From Pseudomonas vancouverensis (GTDB taxonomy: Bacteria; Pseudomonadota; Gammaproteobacteria; Pseudomonadales; Pseudomonadaceae), in the NCBI RefSeq assembly GCF_004348895.1, contig NZ_RRZK01000017.1:1-64000 (forward strand): a stretch of DNA of 64,000 bases, in the 5' to 3' direction. A program made the position numbers and the translations under genes. The notes under the pieces were generated by a model. It was not told where the DNA came from, did not search any database, and saw nothing but the letters and a program-made list of their open reading frames with translations. Below, one piece after another: positions 1 to 9,225 of the stretch (position 1 is its first letter; every line of letters begins with the position of its first letter).

Positions 1-451
1 ACTGATCGGCCGGAATCATATGACTCATCATCAGGAAGCCGACGGTGTCCATGCCGAGCTCGCGGGCATACTCGATGTGCTGTTTCGACACATCCGCTTC
101 GGTGCAGTGGGTGGCGATGCGTACCACCCGGGCACCCGCGTTGTAGGCTGCTTTCAGGTCATGCACCGTGCCGATGCCAGGTAACAACAAGGTGGTGATT
201 TTGGCGTGACTGATCACATCGGCGGCAGCTTCGATCCACTCCAGATCGGTGTGGGCGGCGAAGCCGTAGTTGAAGCTCGACCCTTGCAGGCCGTCGCCGT
301 GGGCCACTTCGATGGCGTCGACTTTCGCCTTGTCCAGCGCGCGGGCAATGTCCTGCACGTTCTGGATCGAGTACTGGTGACGGACCGCGTGGCTGCCGTC
401 GCGCAGGGTGACGTCGGAGATGTACAGCTTTTTGCCGGGATTAAAACTCAT
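1..451 (-). CDS. mhpE: 4-hydroxy-2-oxovalerate aldolase (partial, 5' part only)
   Basis: This is the N-terminal 150 residues of the class II pyruvate aldolase that splits 4-hydroxy-2-oxovalerate into pyruvate and acetaldehyde. It is the last gene of the mhp operon and runs off the left edge of the window. The start ([19 protein letters not shown]) carries the [10 protein letters not shown] motif, whose Arg and Asp belong to the active site of the DmpG/MhpE family. [10 protein letters not shown] and ATHCTEAD follow as in that family. The start codon lies 10 bases after the mhpF stop, behind a GAGGAGACC ribosome binding site. Family members form a channelling complex with the acylating aldehyde dehydrogenase, here the adjacent mhpF. 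Assignment is firm; completeness cannot be judged. Confidence 0.93.
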   Translation of the reverse strand, partial: MSFNPGKKLYISDVTLRDGSHAVRHQYSIQNVQDIARALDKAKVDAIEVAHGDGLQGSSFNYGFAAHTDLEWIEAAADVISHAKITTLLLPGIGTVHDLKAAYNAGARVVRIATHCTEADVSKQHIEYARELGMDTVGFLMMSHMIPADQ

Positions 452-461
452 GTCGGTCTCC

Positions 462-1397
462 TCAGGCGTTGAGCATCGACTGCGCCATGCGCTCGGCGGT
501 GGCCAAGGCAGCGGAGGTCATGATGTCGAGATTACCGGCGTAAGCCGGCAGGTAATGGGCGGCGCCTTCGACTTCAAGGAACACCGAGGTCTTGAGGCCG
601 GAGAATTTCCCAAGGCCAGGAATATTCAGCGGTGCGTCTTCAGGGATGACGTCAAACTGAACCTTCTGTTTCAGGCGATAGCCCGGTACATAGGCGTTCA
701 CCGCAGCGGCCATTTCTTCGATGGAGGCCTCGACTTTGGCCTGGTCAGCGGCTTCGGACAGCACGAAGACGGTGTCGCGCATCATCAGCGGTGGCTCGGC
801 CGGGTTCATGACGATGATCGCCTTGCCCTTGGCCGCACCGCCGATCACCTCGATGGCTTTGGAGGTGGTCTCAGTGAACTCGTCGATGTTGGCGCGGGTG
901 CCGGGGCCGGCCGATTTGCTGGCGATCGAGGCGACGATTTCGGCATAGTGCACCTTGGCCACGCGCGACACCGCCGCGACCATCGGGATCGTCGCCTGGC
1001 CACCGCAGGTGACCATGTTGACGTTAAGTCGATCGAGGTTTTGCTCCAGGTTGACCACCGGCACACAGTACGGGCCTATGGCTGCTGGGGTCAGGTCGAT
1101 CAGGCGAATGCCGGGTTTAATCGAGCGCAGAAACGCGTCGTTCTTTACATGGGCACCGGCCGAGGTGGCATCGAAGACGAAGTCGATGTCCTTGAATACG
1201 TCCATGCCAGTCAGGCCTTCGACGCCTTCGTGGGTCACCGCCACGCCCATGCGACTGGCGCGGGCCAGGCCATCGGAGGCCGGGTCGATGCCGACCATCA
1301 CGGCCATTTCCAAATGCTTGGCGTTGCGCAGGATTTTGATCATCAGGTCGGTGCCGATGTTGCCGGAACCGATGATGGCGACTTTCAGTTTGTTCAT
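462..1397 (-). CDS. mhpF: Acetaldehyde dehydrogenase (acylating)
   Basis: A 311-residue NAD-dependent acylating aldehyde dehydrogenase that turns acetaldehyde from the aldolase into acetyl-CoA, the last step of the pathway. The Rossmann motif [13 protein letters not shown] is at residues 6-18. The catalytic cysteine is C131 in [10 protein letters not shown], and [20 protein letters not shown] follows. The length is normal for the MhpF/DmpF family. The frame is open 12 codons further upstream, but [12 protein letters not shown] is chosen because GAGGC lies just before it and family members start there. It lies between mhpD (32 bases upstream) and mhpE. Confidence 0.95.
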   Translation of the reverse strand: MNKLKVAIIGSGNIGTDLMIKILRNAKHLEMAVMVGIDPASDGLARASRMGVAVTHEGVEGLTGMDVFKDIDFVFDATSAGAHVKNDAFLRSIKPGIRLIDLTPAAIGPYCVPVVNLEQNLDRLNVNMVTCGGQATIPMVAAVSRVAKVHYAEIVASIASKSAGPGTRANIDEFTETTSKAIEVIGGAAKGKAIIVMNPAEPPLMMRDTVFVLSEAADQAKVEASIEEMAAAVNAYVPGYRLKQKVQFDVIPEDAPLNIPGLGKFSGLKTSVFLEVEGAAHYLPAYAGNLDIMTSAALATAERMAQSMLNA

Positions 1398-1429
1398 TGT
1401 TGTTGCCTCATTTACACGCAAGTCGCCGA

Positions 1430-2224
1430 TCATTCGGCGCTGAACTGCACGCCGATTCGACCAATGCCTTCGATGTCGGCCTCGAATCGATCATTGGCCC
1501 CGACGGCCACCATCGGTCCGAGCGCCCCGGTCAGGATGATGTCGCCGGCTCGCAGCGGATCGCCCAGGCGGGCCATGGTTTGTGCCAGCCACACGGCAGC
1601 ATTGAGTGGGTGCCCCAGGCATTCGGCACCGCTGCCGCTGGACACTTCTTCGCCATTGCGGGTCATGCGCATGCCGGCCTGGCGCAAGTCCAGTCCATTA
1701 AGCCGACGGACCGGGCCACCGAGCACGAAACAGCCGCTGGAAGCGTTATCGGCCACGGTGTCGACGAAGCGGATGTTCCAGCCCTGCACGCGGCTACCGA
1801 CGATTTCCAAGGCAGGTACAACCCAGCCGGTAGCCGCCATGACATCGGCGAATGTGGTGTCTGCGCGTGGCAGATCACCCTGCAGAATCAGTGCGATTTC
1901 GGCTTCGATCTTCGGTTGCAGCACACGGCCCAGTGGCACGGTCTGGTTATCGCCGTAACACATGTCGGCGAACAAGGTGCCGAAGTCCGGCTGATCCACA
2001 CCCAACTGACGTTGCACCTTGGGATTGGTCAGGCCGATCTTGCGGCCGACCACGCGTCGGCCACTCGCCACGGCATGGTCAACGTTGAGGCGCTGGATGG
2101 TGTAGGCCGCTTCGGCATTGTCTTCGCCGATCTGCTCGCGCAACGGCCCGATGGCTTCACCCTGGGCTTCGGCCCGACGCAGATCAGCGGCCAGCCGTTG
2201 CAGTGTTTCTTGATTCAGATTCAT
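1430..2224 (-). CDS. mhpD: 2-oxopent-4-enoate hydratase
   Basis: A 264-residue hydratase that adds water to 2-hydroxypenta-2,4-dienoate, giving 4-hydroxy-2-oxovalerate. It belongs to the fumarylacetoacetase-like fold family. Family features include [12 protein letters not shown] near residue 80, the metal-ligand stretch EAEIALIL near residue 125 and [13 protein letters not shown] near the end. The open frame reaches 23 codons upstream, but [19 protein letters not shown] is the likely start, behind AGGCTGAG. The gene lies 14 bases after mhpC and belongs to the same leftward operon. Confidence 0.93.
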   Translation of the reverse strand: MNLNQETLQRLAADLRRAEAQGEAIGPLREQIGEDNAEAAYTIQRLNVDHAVASGRRVVGRKIGLTNPKVQRQLGVDQPDFGTLFADMCYGDNQTVPLGRVLQPKIEAEIALILQGDLPRADTTFADVMAATGWVVPALEIVGSRVQGWNIRFVDTVADNASSGCFVLGGPVRRLNGLDLRQAGMRMTRNGEEVSSGSGAECLGHPLNAAVWLAQTMARLGDPLRAGDIILTGALGPMVAVGANDRFEADIEGIGRIGVQFSAE

Positions 2225-2238
2225 CTCAGCCTCGCGGA

Positions 2239-3102
2239 TCAGTGGGTCAGGAAGTCCAGGACCATGCGGTTGAATTTTTCCGCGTGTTCCCACTGCGCCC
2301 AGTGGCCGCAGCGGTTGAACACATGCAACTGCGCCCTGGGCAGGCCAGCCAGCAGGCGCAGGCCGGTGTCCATCGGCACGAAGCGGTCCTCGCGGCCCCA
2401 GACGAGCAGGGTTTCAGCAGCGATTTCATGCAGGCGATGGCTGAAGTCGGGAAACTGCTTGGGGTTGAGGGTGCTGCTCTGGACGAAGTTGTCCAGGTGA
2501 TCGCGGCGCGCAAGGATGTTGTCCAGGCGAGACTGGAACAGTTCATCGGTCAGGCTGCTGGCGTCGAACACGAAGACGTTCATCATCTTCTTCAGGTTGT
2601 CGATGGTCGGGTCGCGGTACAGCGCGCCGATCAGCTTGATGCCTTCCGTGGGCTGCGGGACAAACGCACTAGGGCCACCGGTGCCGCCGCCCATCAAGAT
2701 CAGTTTGCCAATGCGGTCGGGGTACTCAAGGGCGAAAGCGACTGTGCTGTGGGCACCCATCGAATTGCCGATGATGTGCACCCGGTTCAAGTCCAGCGCG
2801 TCCAGCAGGCCCTTGAGCGCCTGTGCGTTGAGGTTCGAGCGCGAGCCTGCGCTGACCACCGGGTCGCTTTTGCTCCAGCCCGGGCAGTCCATCAGGATCA
2901 CCCGATAACCGGCATTCACCAGTGGCTCGATATTGCGGTTGAAATTGGCCCAGCCGCTGGCGCCAGGGCCGGAGCCGTGAAGCATGACCACGGTTTCGTC
3001 GCCCTGGCCAACGTCGTTGTAATGCAGTCGCAGTTGCAGTTCGCCCTCGTGGATATCGGCAAAACGGCTGGTGGACGCTTCGGTGAATGCAGTGGCGATC
3101 AT
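2239..3102 (-). CDS. mhpC: 2-hydroxy-6-oxonona-2,4-dienedioate hydrolase
   Basis: A 287-residue alpha/beta hydrolase that cleaves the meta ring-fission product into succinate and 2-hydroxypentadienoate. The C-C hydrolase triad is visible: Ser in the nucleophile elbow [11 protein letters not shown], Asp in [12 protein letters not shown] and His in [12 protein letters not shown]. The oxyanion-hole motif [10 protein letters not shown] is near residue 50. The start codon overlaps the mhpB stop (ATGA), which suggests translational coupling. An upstream in-frame extension lies inside mhpB and is unlikely to be used. The sequence fits MhpC well. Confidence 0.95.
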   Translation of the reverse strand: MIATAFTEASTSRFADIHEGELQLRLHYNDVGQGDETVVMLHGSGPGASGWANFNRNIEPLVNAGYRVILMDCPGWSKSDPVVSAGSRSNLNAQALKGLLDALDLNRVHIIGNSMGAHSTVAFALEYPDRIGKLILMGGGTGGPSAFVPQPTEGIKLIGALYRDPTIDNLKKMMNVFVFDASSLTDELFQSRLDNILARRDHLDNFVQSSTLNPKQFPDFSHRLHEIAAETLLVWGREDRFVPMDTGLRLLAGLPRAQLHVFNRCGHWAQWEHAEKFNRMVLDFLTH

Positions 3103-4067
3103 GACAGTTCCTCGGATACGCAAGTGAGTATTGGGCGGGCGCTCAGGGCGGCGAATCCTGCGATCCACTCGGGAATGGGTCGGTAGTAACGGCCTTCGCT
3201 GTGGTAGGGACCGAACGCAGACAGCGCCGCAAAGGCGGCCGCCCAGGTTTTCACCTCATGGGTGGATTTACCGGCCAGGGTCGACAGTTCGTCGTTACCC
3301 AGGGCATCGAGGTCGGGCAGTCGTTGCTGCTCAAGGGTCTCGATGAAATGCCGGTCCCAGGTTGGGTTGAGCGGATGCAGGCTGTGCTGATCCTCGACAA
3401 AATCCCGGGCGGCCTGGATGACCCGGTCCTGCCGCGCCTGGCGCTCATCGGCCGGCAACTGCCGGCCGCTGCCCATCAGACGGTCGGCCATGCGCGCGTC
3501 GATCTTGGCCAGTTCCGGCACCGGTGGCTGGTGGGACAAGCCTCCGGAGGCGAGAAACAGCACGCGCTTGTCCAGCGACCTGGCCCACCGACCGATGGCC
3601 TCGCCAAGCAAACGAGCACGATTGAAGCCGGGCAGGGGCACTGCGACGCAGTTGATGAACACCGGAATCACCGGGCAGCCACGCAAACCGCCGAGCAGCA
3701 ATTGCAGTGGCTGGGCGAAGGCATGGTCGACCTGCATGCGATAGGACACGGCGGTATCGACACCGGCGTCCAGTACCGATTGAGCGCAGGCTTCGGCCAA
3801 GGCCTTGGGCACATCCAGCGGCCCGGCGGCGGTGTCGAAATCGCCGATGGCGTCGGCGGCCATGCCGATGCAGAACGCCGGCATCACATCGTAGAAAAAC
3901 CCGTTGTAATGGTCGGGCCCGAACAGGATGACCAGTTCCGGATCGAAGCGGGCAATACGTTCCCGGGCATCGGCAACCATGCCGTCGACTTCGACCAACA
4001 CTTCGGGCGCCGGGTCGACGAAACCCACCAGCGGCGTGTGCGACATGCAGTGCAAATAGGCGCTCAT
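3099..4067 (-). CDS. mhpB: 2,3-dihydroxyphenylpropionate 1,2-dioxygenase
   Basis: A 322-residue class III (LigB-type) extradiol dioxygenase that opens the ring of 2,3-dihydroxyphenylpropionate next to the two hydroxyls, using Fe(II). H115 (in [10 protein letters not shown]) and H179 (in [10 protein letters not shown]) fall at the positions of the catalytic histidines of E. coli MhpB. The iron-site motif [11 protein letters not shown] is at residues 50-60. The start [15 protein letters not shown] comes two bases after the mhpA stop; the longer open frame lies within mhpA and was rejected. The gene is in its expected operon place after the hydroxylase. Confidence 0.95.
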   Translation of the reverse strand: MSAYLHCMSHTPLVGFVDPAPEVLVEVDGMVADARERIARFDPELVILFGPDHYNGFFYDVMPAFCIGMAADAIGDFDTAAGPLDVPKALAEACAQSVLDAGVDTAVSYRMQVDHAFAQPLQLLLGGLRGCPVIPVFINCVAVPLPGFNRARLLGEAIGRWARSLDKRVLFLASGGLSHQPPVPELAKIDARMADRLMGSGRQLPADERQARQDRVIQAARDFVEDQHSLHPLNPTWDRHFIETLEQQRLPDLDALGNDELSTLAGKSTHEVKTWAAAFAALSAFGPYHSEGRYYRPIPEWIAGFAALSARPILTCVSEELS

Positions 4068-4068
4068 T

Positions 4069-5727
4069 TCAAGCCACCTTGCTGGTAACGATCGCTGCGA
4101 TCGGTTGTGGCAAGGCCTTGAGGGCCAGCGCCAGTTGATCGCAGGCCTGGCCAACGGTTTGCGGGATTGCCAGGCCAGCCAGAAAACGGTCCGGCCGTAC
4201 CAGGGCAATGGAGGATGAACCGCGGGCAAACCATTCCTTGAGGCGACCGCTGCTGTCACCGACACGGATCACGTCCGGACCGGCATCGCTGGCAGCGCGC
4301 AGCTGGACATCGGGCAATACTTGAATGAAGCGTGTGCCCAGCGCCTGCCATTGTTCGATTTGTGCCGGTGTCAGGCCCCAGGTCGGATCGCAGCCCCAGG
4401 CGATGATCGCGAAGTGCTTGCCGATCACTTCATCGAGCAATACCTGCTCGCCGGCTTCGGTCAGCACCCGCGGCTGGATGAACATCTTGCCCACCGGCGA
4501 GGTTTTTTCGCTCGGTGCGATCAAGGCGCCCTGGGCGTATTGCGGCATCGGCTTGAAGCGCATTTCGAGGAAGTAGCGTTTGACTGGCGGCACATAGTTC
4601 AGCAACCAGGACACACCATCACGCAGGGTGCCTTGCCAGCGCTTCGGCGGCGCCAGGACATGACCGGCGAGCACGGAGAGATCGATCATTGCCTTGGCGT
4701 GATCGCGACGCTCCTGTTCATAGCTGTCGAGCAGACTGTCCGCAGCCAGGCCCTTGATCACCAGCGACAGCTTCCACGCCAGGTTGGAGGCATCACGCAT
4801 GCCGCTGTTGTAACCCTGGCCTTGCCATACCGGCATGATGTGCGCGGCATCGCCTGCCAACAGCACCCGACCCTGGCGGAACTGGCCGGCGAGGCGGGCG
4901 TTGTGGGTGTAGACGCGGCTGCGGATCAATTCGATGTTGTCCGGGTTCGGCAGCACTTTGGCCAATAGCTTGCGCATGTTTTCCGGCTTGCTCAGCTCGG
5001 CTTCGGTTTCACCGGGCATGACCATGAATTCGAAACGGCGTACGCCGTGGGGCAGGGCAGCGGACACATAAGGGCGCACCGGGTCGCAGCACAGATAGAC
5101 ATGCGGTGTGCTCAGCGGATCGTTGGCAATGTCGACGACGATCCATTGGTTGGGGGCGGTCTTGCCTTCAAAACTGATGTCGAGGTTGCGTCGCACCAGG
5201 CTGTTGCCGCCGTCGCAACCGATCAGGTAACGGGCGTGCAACCGTTCGTCGCGGCCTTGGGAGTCCTTGAGGTTGAGCACTACCGAGCCAGCGGTTTGCT
5301 CAAAGCTGTCGAGCTCGCGGCTGAACAGTACTTTGACGTTGTCAAAGCGCTGCAGGCCTTCGAACAGCACGCGGTCGGCCAGGGGCTGGATGAACGCGTT
5401 GCGACGCGACCATCCGAACTCGTCGGTCTTGGGCTGGATATCGGCGAAGCAGCGTCCCTTTGGGGTCAGGAATCGCATGGCGTGCCAAGGGGTGGTGTGC
5501 GGTAGAACAGCATCGGCCAGGCCGACCGACTGGAAGGTGCGTAGGCTTTCGTCGTCCAGGCCGATGGCGCGGGGGTAATCGATCAGACTGTCGAGCTTTT
5601 CCACCAAGGTGACATTCACGCCACATTGCCCGAGGTAATTGGCAATCATCAAGCCGACAGGGCCAGCGCCGACGATGGCAACGTCGGTGGTCAGCTCCAA
5701 TGTTGAGGGGGTGGGTGCAGGACTCAT
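4069..5727 (-). CDS. mhpA: 3-(3-hydroxyphenyl)propionate hydroxylase
   Basis: A 552-residue class A flavin monooxygenase that uses NADH and oxygen to hydroxylate 3-(3-hydroxyphenyl)propionate to the 2,3-dihydroxy compound, the first step of the pathway. The FAD Rossmann motif [18 protein letters not shown] starts at residue 16. The GD motif [19 protein letters not shown], which contacts the flavin ribityl chain, is near residue 290. The length matches E. coli MhpA. It is the first gene of the leftward mhpABCDFE operon, with the same order as in E. coli. The start is preceded by CGGAGATATCC. The region upstream holds the MhpR-type palindrome and is shared with divergent mhpR. Confidence 0.95.
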   Translation of the reverse strand: MSPAPTPSTLELTTDVAIVGAGPVGLMIANYLGQCGVNVTLVEKLDSLIDYPRAIGLDDESLRTFQSVGLADAVLPHTTPWHAMRFLTPKGRCFADIQPKTDEFGWSRRNAFIQPLADRVLFEGLQRFDNVKVLFSRELDSFEQTAGSVVLNLKDSQGRDERLHARYLIGCDGGNSLVRRNLDISFEGKTAPNQWIVVDIANDPLSTPHVYLCCDPVRPYVSAALPHGVRRFEFMVMPGETEAELSKPENMRKLLAKVLPNPDNIELIRSRVYTHNARLAGQFRQGRVLLAGDAAHIMPVWQGQGYNSGMRDASNLAWKLSLVIKGLAADSLLDSYEQERRDHAKAMIDLSVLAGHVLAPPKRWQGTLRDGVSWLLNYVPPVKRYFLEMRFKPMPQYAQGALIAPSEKTSPVGKMFIQPRVLTEAGEQVLLDEVIGKHFAIIAWGCDPTWGLTPAQIEQWQALGTRFIQVLPDVQLRAASDAGPDVIRVGDSSGRLKEWFARGSSSIALVRPDRFLAGLAIPQTVGQACDQLALALKALPQPIAAIVTSKVA

Positions 5728-5813
5728 GGATATCTCCGTACAGCGCTTTTGGATTTCTTGTTGGGCGCAGTATGGAAATCACAAGGCTAGTCGACAACGA
5801 CAACCCTTGTTAG

Positions 5814-5830
5814 TGTGCACTAAGTGCACA
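5814..5830. promoter_or_regulatory. Probable MhpR operator (17-bp palindrome)
   Basis: TGTGCACTAAGTGCACA is a perfect inverted repeat of two 8-base arms about a single central base. It lies in the 134-bp gap between divergent mhpA and mhpR, about 31 bases before mhpR. As I recall it, the E. coli MhpR operator is a 17-bp palindrome with the same GTGCAC half-sites. Binding of IclR-type MhpR here, with activation by hydroxyphenylpropionate, is an inference from that resemblance and the position. Confidence 0.75.
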
Positions 5831-5861
5831 TAATTGATTTACAACAACAAAGGATCCAGCC

Positions 5862-6638
5862 ATGAGCGAGACTGAATACAAACCAGTGCGTGGCCTAATG
5901 CGAGGTCTGGCACTGATCAATGGCTTGAACCGCTTCGACGGCGGAGCTAGCACCGCACAACTGGCTGAGCAGAGCGGATTGCACCGCACCACAGTGCGCA
6001 GACTGTTAGAGACCTTGCAGGCTGAAGGTTATGTGCGGCGTAGCGAGTCGGATGATAGCTATCGTCTGACGTTGAAAGTGCGCGAACTCAGTGAAGGTTT
6101 TCGCGATGAGCAGTGGATATCCTCCATCGCAGCGCCCTTGCTCGGAGAGTTATTGCAAGAAGTCATCTGGCCCACCGACCTGTGCACGCTGGACGGCGAT
6201 GCCATGGTCATTCGCGAGACCACCCATCGCTTCAGCCGCCTTTCGTTTCACCGCTCCATGGTTGGCCGGCGCCTGCCGTTGCTTATGACCGCGACTGGGC
6301 GTGCGTACTTTGCGTTCTGCCCACCCGCCGAGCGGGAAGAGCTGATTGAATTGATGATCGGCCGCGAAGATGAACAATCAGCGCTGGCCGCCGACCGCCG
6401 TTTTGTCGAGCGATTGGTGGAACACACCTTGGCCAAGGGCTATGGCGAAAACAACTCTCATTGGGGGCTGGAACGTAAGATCGCCGCCATTGCGATCCCG
6501 GTCGCGCACGAGCAACGAGTAATGGGTTGCCTGAATCTGGTGTACATCGCCAAGGCTATGTCGGTCGAGGAGGCTGCAAGGCGTTATTTGCCGGCGATGC
6601 GAAGGGTGGTTCAACAGATTCAGGATCAGTTGGGCTAG
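5862..6638 (+). CDS. mhpR: IclR-family activator of the mhp operon
   Basis: A 258-residue IclR-type regulator. The N-terminal winged helix (TAQLAEQSGLHRTTVRRLLE) is at about residues 34-53. The C-terminal effector domain spans roughly 80-255 and has the usual PLLMTATGRAYFAF and KIAAIAIPVAHEQRVMGCLN features. It is transcribed away from mhpA across a shared regulatory region with a palindromic operator. Family members activate mhp genes with 3-hydroxyphenylpropionate as effector, and position and sequence both support that role. The ribosome binding site is AAAGGA. After its stop the sequence changes to the poorly coding region that leads to the gin genes. Confidence 0.9.
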   Translation: MSETEYKPVRGLMRGLALINGLNRFDGGASTAQLAEQSGLHRTTVRRLLETLQAEGYVRRSESDDSYRLTLKVRELSEGFRDEQWISSIAAPLLGELLQEVIWPTDLCTLDGDAMVIRETTHRFSRLSFHRSMVGRRLPLLMTATGRAYFAFCPPAEREELIELMIGREDEQSALAADRRFVERLVEHTLAKGYGENNSHWGLERKIAAIAIPVAHEQRVMGCLNLVYIAKAMSVEEAARRYLPAMRRVVQQIQDQLG

Positions 6639-6699
6639 CGCCTGCGTGTGGTTATTCAAAATCATGAACAATGGTCGGATTGTCTGCAGCGCCCGTCAC

Positions 6700-6900
6700 T
6701 CAACGCACATCCGAAAATACCGTTTCATGGGCGGCTGGATCGCGCAGGCTTTCGAGCAGATTAATCAAACCAGCCTCGTAATCTGTCCCTTCCCCCAGCA
6801 CATGAGCAAACGATCCAAGAGTGTTGAGTTCGAACGCAATGGGCACGAGCAAGCCTCGGTCCATGAAGTAAGCCGCGACACGTTCCGACGCCCTTGACAT
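6700..6900 (-). CDS. Small hypothetical protein
   Basis: I do not recognise this protein. It is 66 residues from an ATG at 6900; an in-frame TTG at 6921 would add seven. It starts MSRASERVAAYFMDRG and contains FAHVLGEGTDYEAGLINLL. The composition looks like a genuine soluble protein with two helices, and the frame has Pseudomonas-like codon use. No strong ribosome binding site is seen at either start. It may be a real small gene or the surviving end of a longer one. Confidence 0.4.
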   Translation of the reverse strand: MSRASERVAAYFMDRGLLVPIAFELNTLGSFAHVLGEGTDYEAGLINLLESLRDPAAHETVFSDVR

Positions 6901-7114
6901 GAGGTCGCTCAACTCTAGCAAACACAGATTTGCAATAAGCGAGGATGACTCGACCTATAAGCAAGCGGGCGTTGTCCGACGCTCCTGCTGTGGAAATCGT
7001 TACTGCTTAACCTCACGAAAACAACCAGCTTAAATTCTTCGGCATGACGAGGGAGGCTTCGCAATGGGGATTGATTGTCAAAACCCATCATGAGCGTAGA
7101 AGGAAGTGAGCGCA

Positions 7115-7306
7115 TTAGCACACATATCCTTGGCTGATTTTTTCAAGCTCAGCCTTTACGAGTTCGTATCCCCCTCTATTTTGAATGGCTTGCAGTGGTG
7201 TGTTATCGCCGAAGGCGACTTTCGGCTGATTTAACCAGGCGTTAGCCTTATTTTCGTTGCCGAAGACCCGCTCGGCTTGACGCTGAATTGACTCAACAGA
7301 ATCCAT
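7115..7306 (-). CDS. Orphan DUF2384 (MbcA/ParS/Xre antitoxin) domain protein
   Basis: A 63-residue protein made up almost wholly of the C-terminal toxin-binding domain of MbcA/ParS/Xre antitoxins: AERVFGNENKANAWLNQP, then ALGG-like AFGDNTPLQAI and GYELVKAELEKI. Full antitoxins of the RES-Xre type are about 120-150 residues with an N-terminal HTH, which is missing here. No RES-domain toxin is found on either side, so it is either a short solitary homologue or a remnant of a toxin-antitoxin pair. ATG at 7306 is preferred; a GTG three codons upstream is possible. Confidence 0.6.
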   Translation of the reverse strand: MDSVESIQRQAERVFGNENKANAWLNQPKVAFGDNTPLQAIQNRGGYELVKAELEKISQGYVC

Positions 7307-7315
7307 TGTTTGCAC

Positions 7316-7747
7316 TCGCAGGTTTGCTGGCGTGTGTGCCGTTTAGCCTACAGTTGTGTTAGGCGTCGGGCGTTGGAACAGTATCCACGAAACGCTTTGA
7401 TGCCTCGCTCAATGTTCATCGAGAGCAAACAAACGAACACGAGCCAAGTCATCTGGTTGTTCAATCCATTGAAGCTTCTGTGGTTGAAGCTGTTTTCCCA
7501 ACAATCATAAGCTACGAAAATAATAAAAAAGCAACGATTAGGGGAAAAGCTGAGCCGTCCCAGGGAAACCGCGATGATCTCGCCGCTGTCATGGATGTCG
7601 GTGGTGGTAATGCTGATGGGCGTGGGCGACTAGCCGATCCAGTTCCAGCTGACCTTCGCTGCGATCTGCCGATCTTGCTGAACACTGTGCTGGGGGTGCG
7701 CGTGTACATCGGGATTTAATGGATCGTTCTGGTGCCGTGCGAAATGC
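7316..7747. other. Gene-poor stretch
   Basis: I find no convincing gene on either strand here. Several short open frames exist, but none has good codon use with a ribosome binding site. The composition swings from AT-rich (about 7500-7550) to GC-rich, which is typical of decayed accessory DNA. Nothing shows a recognisable domain. Confidence 0.5.
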
Positions 7748-8263
7748 TCAGGGGCAATGCGGGGTTGGTTTCATTGTGGGCAGCCGGGCCCGGTTGACGT
7801 ATTCGGTGTGATGGCGATGGTGTTGTTGATTGGCGTGCAGGAGGGGGGCGCTGAGCTTGTGCAGTTTTTCTGCTTTGCCCGCGATGATATGAGTGTTCAC
7901 CCTCTCCAAAATTTCACGAATCAGAGATTCATCCACGTGACGTATGAATGCCCTTGGGGAGTACAGCCCCTGAGAAAAATCCATCAGGACATAGAAGGAG
8001 GGAAGTGGGCTGGTGGCCATTTTTCTCAGGTTGGACAGGGTGACATCGACTTTCAATGAAGTGGTGCGGGTGGACTTTACTTGGACTTTACCTGCAATGA
8101 TGGGCTCATGGAGCGTTAACTGTGTAAGCTCGCTCGCTTCCTGTTCGACCTCGACGAAGACGTCCCATCCGTGTTTGTCAGCGTTGCTTTTGTTTGCGGT
8201 CACTGCATCGACGGAGCAAAAAGCCATGAAAAAGTGCTCACCACCCGCTCCGATATCGCCCAT
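7748..8263 (-). CDS. DUF4365-like protein (nuclease-fold), possibly truncated
   Basis: A 171-residue protein. Its core GWDVFVEVEQ (about residues 32-41) followed by AGKVQVKSTR (about 57-66) has the spacing of the PD-(D/E)XK nuclease-like fold used by DUF4365 proteins: an acidic strand, then a Q-x-K strand. SFYVLMDFS follows as the next core strand. The C-terminal 35 residues are His- and Pro-rich and look unlike a domain end, so the protein may be shortened by a frameshift. The start has GAGGAG in front and lies 8 bases after a 35-codon ORF. Function is unknown; DUF4365 relatives occur in defence and mobile contexts. Confidence 0.6.
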   Translation of the reverse strand: MGDIGAGGEHFFMAFCSVDAVTANKSNADKHGWDVFVEVEQEASELTQLTLHEPIIAGKVQVKSTRTTSLKVDVTLSNLRKMATSPLPSFYVLMDFSQGLYSPRAFIRHVDESLIREILERVNTHIIAGKAEKLHKLSAPLLHANQQHHRHHTEYVNRARLPTMKPTPHCP

Positions 8264-8271
8264 ACACTCCT

Positions 8272-8379
8272 CTAACTTCTGATCTGTTCACTGATTGGCG
8301 GCAGCTCATCGCCTCTCGCGGCGGCGCGTGACTTAGCTTGCTTACGAAGACAACGCTTGAGAGTGAAGTTGCGACGCAT
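8272..8379 (-). CDS. Possible 35-residue basic peptide
   Basis: A short frame (MRRNFTLKRCLRKQAKSRAA and on to EQIRS) with an unusually strong ribosome binding site, GAGGGGGG four bases before ATG. It ends 8 bases before the start of the DUF4365-like gene, so the two could be translationally coupled. The N-terminal half is strongly basic. I know of no family for it. It could be a true small partner or a leader peptide. Confidence 0.4.
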   Translation of the reverse strand: MRRNFTLKRCLRKQAKSRAAARGDELPPISEQIRS

Positions 8380-8694
8380 AATCCCCCCTCTTAAGAATAC
8401 TGGATGTTCAGCCAAGAATGCTGGGCACCAGCTATGGACTATCCGCTTTTTGAAATGATGTGATGTGTTTGAGAGATCGATTTCAGTAGTGATGGAAGCA
8501 AGGGAGGGTGATCCGCTGGTGCGATGCTAATCACTAGGTTGTTCCGCGGGAAGCGGCGTTGAGAGCAGTATGTCGGGAATGGATAGGGTCTAAGCGTAGC
8601 CCGCAGCTTTAGCGTTCGGCGTTGACCGATGCCCGAGGAGACGGCTCCTTGATCGTCCTTTGAAATGCCAGCGATACGAGGGGCGGGGGCAGTG
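8380..8694. other. Intergenic region without a supported gene
   Basis: This stretch lies between the SinR/Cas2-like gene and the small basic ORF, both read leftward. I see no coding frame with support. It probably holds the promoter for the 35-codon ORF and DUF4365 gene, but no clear -35/-10 pair can be assigned. Confidence 0.4.
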
Positions 8695-8979
8695 TCAAAG
8701 GCGTGCATTGATCCATTCCCAGACAATCTTGCTAAGCCAGCCCTGATGCTCCCCGTTGTTCAACTTAGTGACGAAAATGCGGTCATTGGCATCCAGTCTG
8801 GCGCGAAGGTCGTCAGATATCTGGTTCGCCGTAGCGGTGCTGCTAACCCATCGAACCGTTTCAAGGCCCGGATCGCTTACGTTTGGATAGCGATCCAAAT
8901 GCTGAATGAAGGCCTGTCGAGCTTGAGCGTAATTACCGCGCTCTTTGTTGATGTTCCAGGTCACCATAAAGACAGCCAT
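8695..8979 (-). CDS. SinR/Cas2-like small protein
   Basis: A 94-residue protein starting MAVFMVTWNINKERGNYAQA. The pattern is a first beta strand ending in a polar turn (VTWNIN), a helix, ETVRWVSSTATANQISDDL, then NDRIFVTKLNNGEHQGWLS. It resembles the small SinR-family proteins, which share the ferredoxin-like fold of Cas2 and VapD. No cas1, CRISPR repeat or toxin partner is nearby. It lies between the gin genes and other cargo on the same strand, behind AAGGAGCAAT. The fold is inferred from pattern only; function is unknown. Confidence 0.5.
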   Translation of the reverse strand: MAVFMVTWNINKERGNYAQARQAFIQHLDRYPNVSDPGLETVRWVSSTATANQISDDLRARLDANDRIFVTKLNNGEHQGWLSKIVWEWINARL

Positions 8980-9225
8980 TGATTGCTCCTTGTTGAATCG
9001 AGGGTGGCGTGACCGAGATTAAGCGAAGGCGAAACGAGAGTCTACTTTGTGTGCATACACTCGCTATTCATTAATTTTGATGGAAAAAATGCGACTGATG
9101 CAGGGCACACGCTTGCGCGAAGCACCGTTTGAGAATCCTCAAGCCAAGCTCTGTTGACTTGGCGCACGCAATCCCCGCCCCGAACCCTTGCGCTAGATTT
9201 GCGAAAGTCAGGGGCGCTGCGATTC

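Noticed and set aside
408..3186. Long open frames on the plus strand across the mhp genes (over 300 and over 500 codons)
   Set aside because: They are antisense to mhpF, mhpD and mhpC, which have clear catalytic motifs; the plus-strand products are Arg/His/Gly-rich with no domain, as expected for antisense of GC-rich genes.
6922..7114. RES-domain toxin partner of the DUF2384 protein
   Set aside because: No frame in this gap or in the next small gene shows RES-domain motifs.
8695..8979. Cas2 of a CRISPR-Cas system
   Set aside because: No repeat-spacer array, cas1 or effector gene is present; the protein is better described as a solitary SinR/Cas2-fold relative.
6640..9225. Left attachment site of the island within the window
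   Set aside because: I looked for a copy of the tmk junction sequence (GATTCGACTTACGCC) and for an AT-rich island end next to tmk 5' sequence and found neither.
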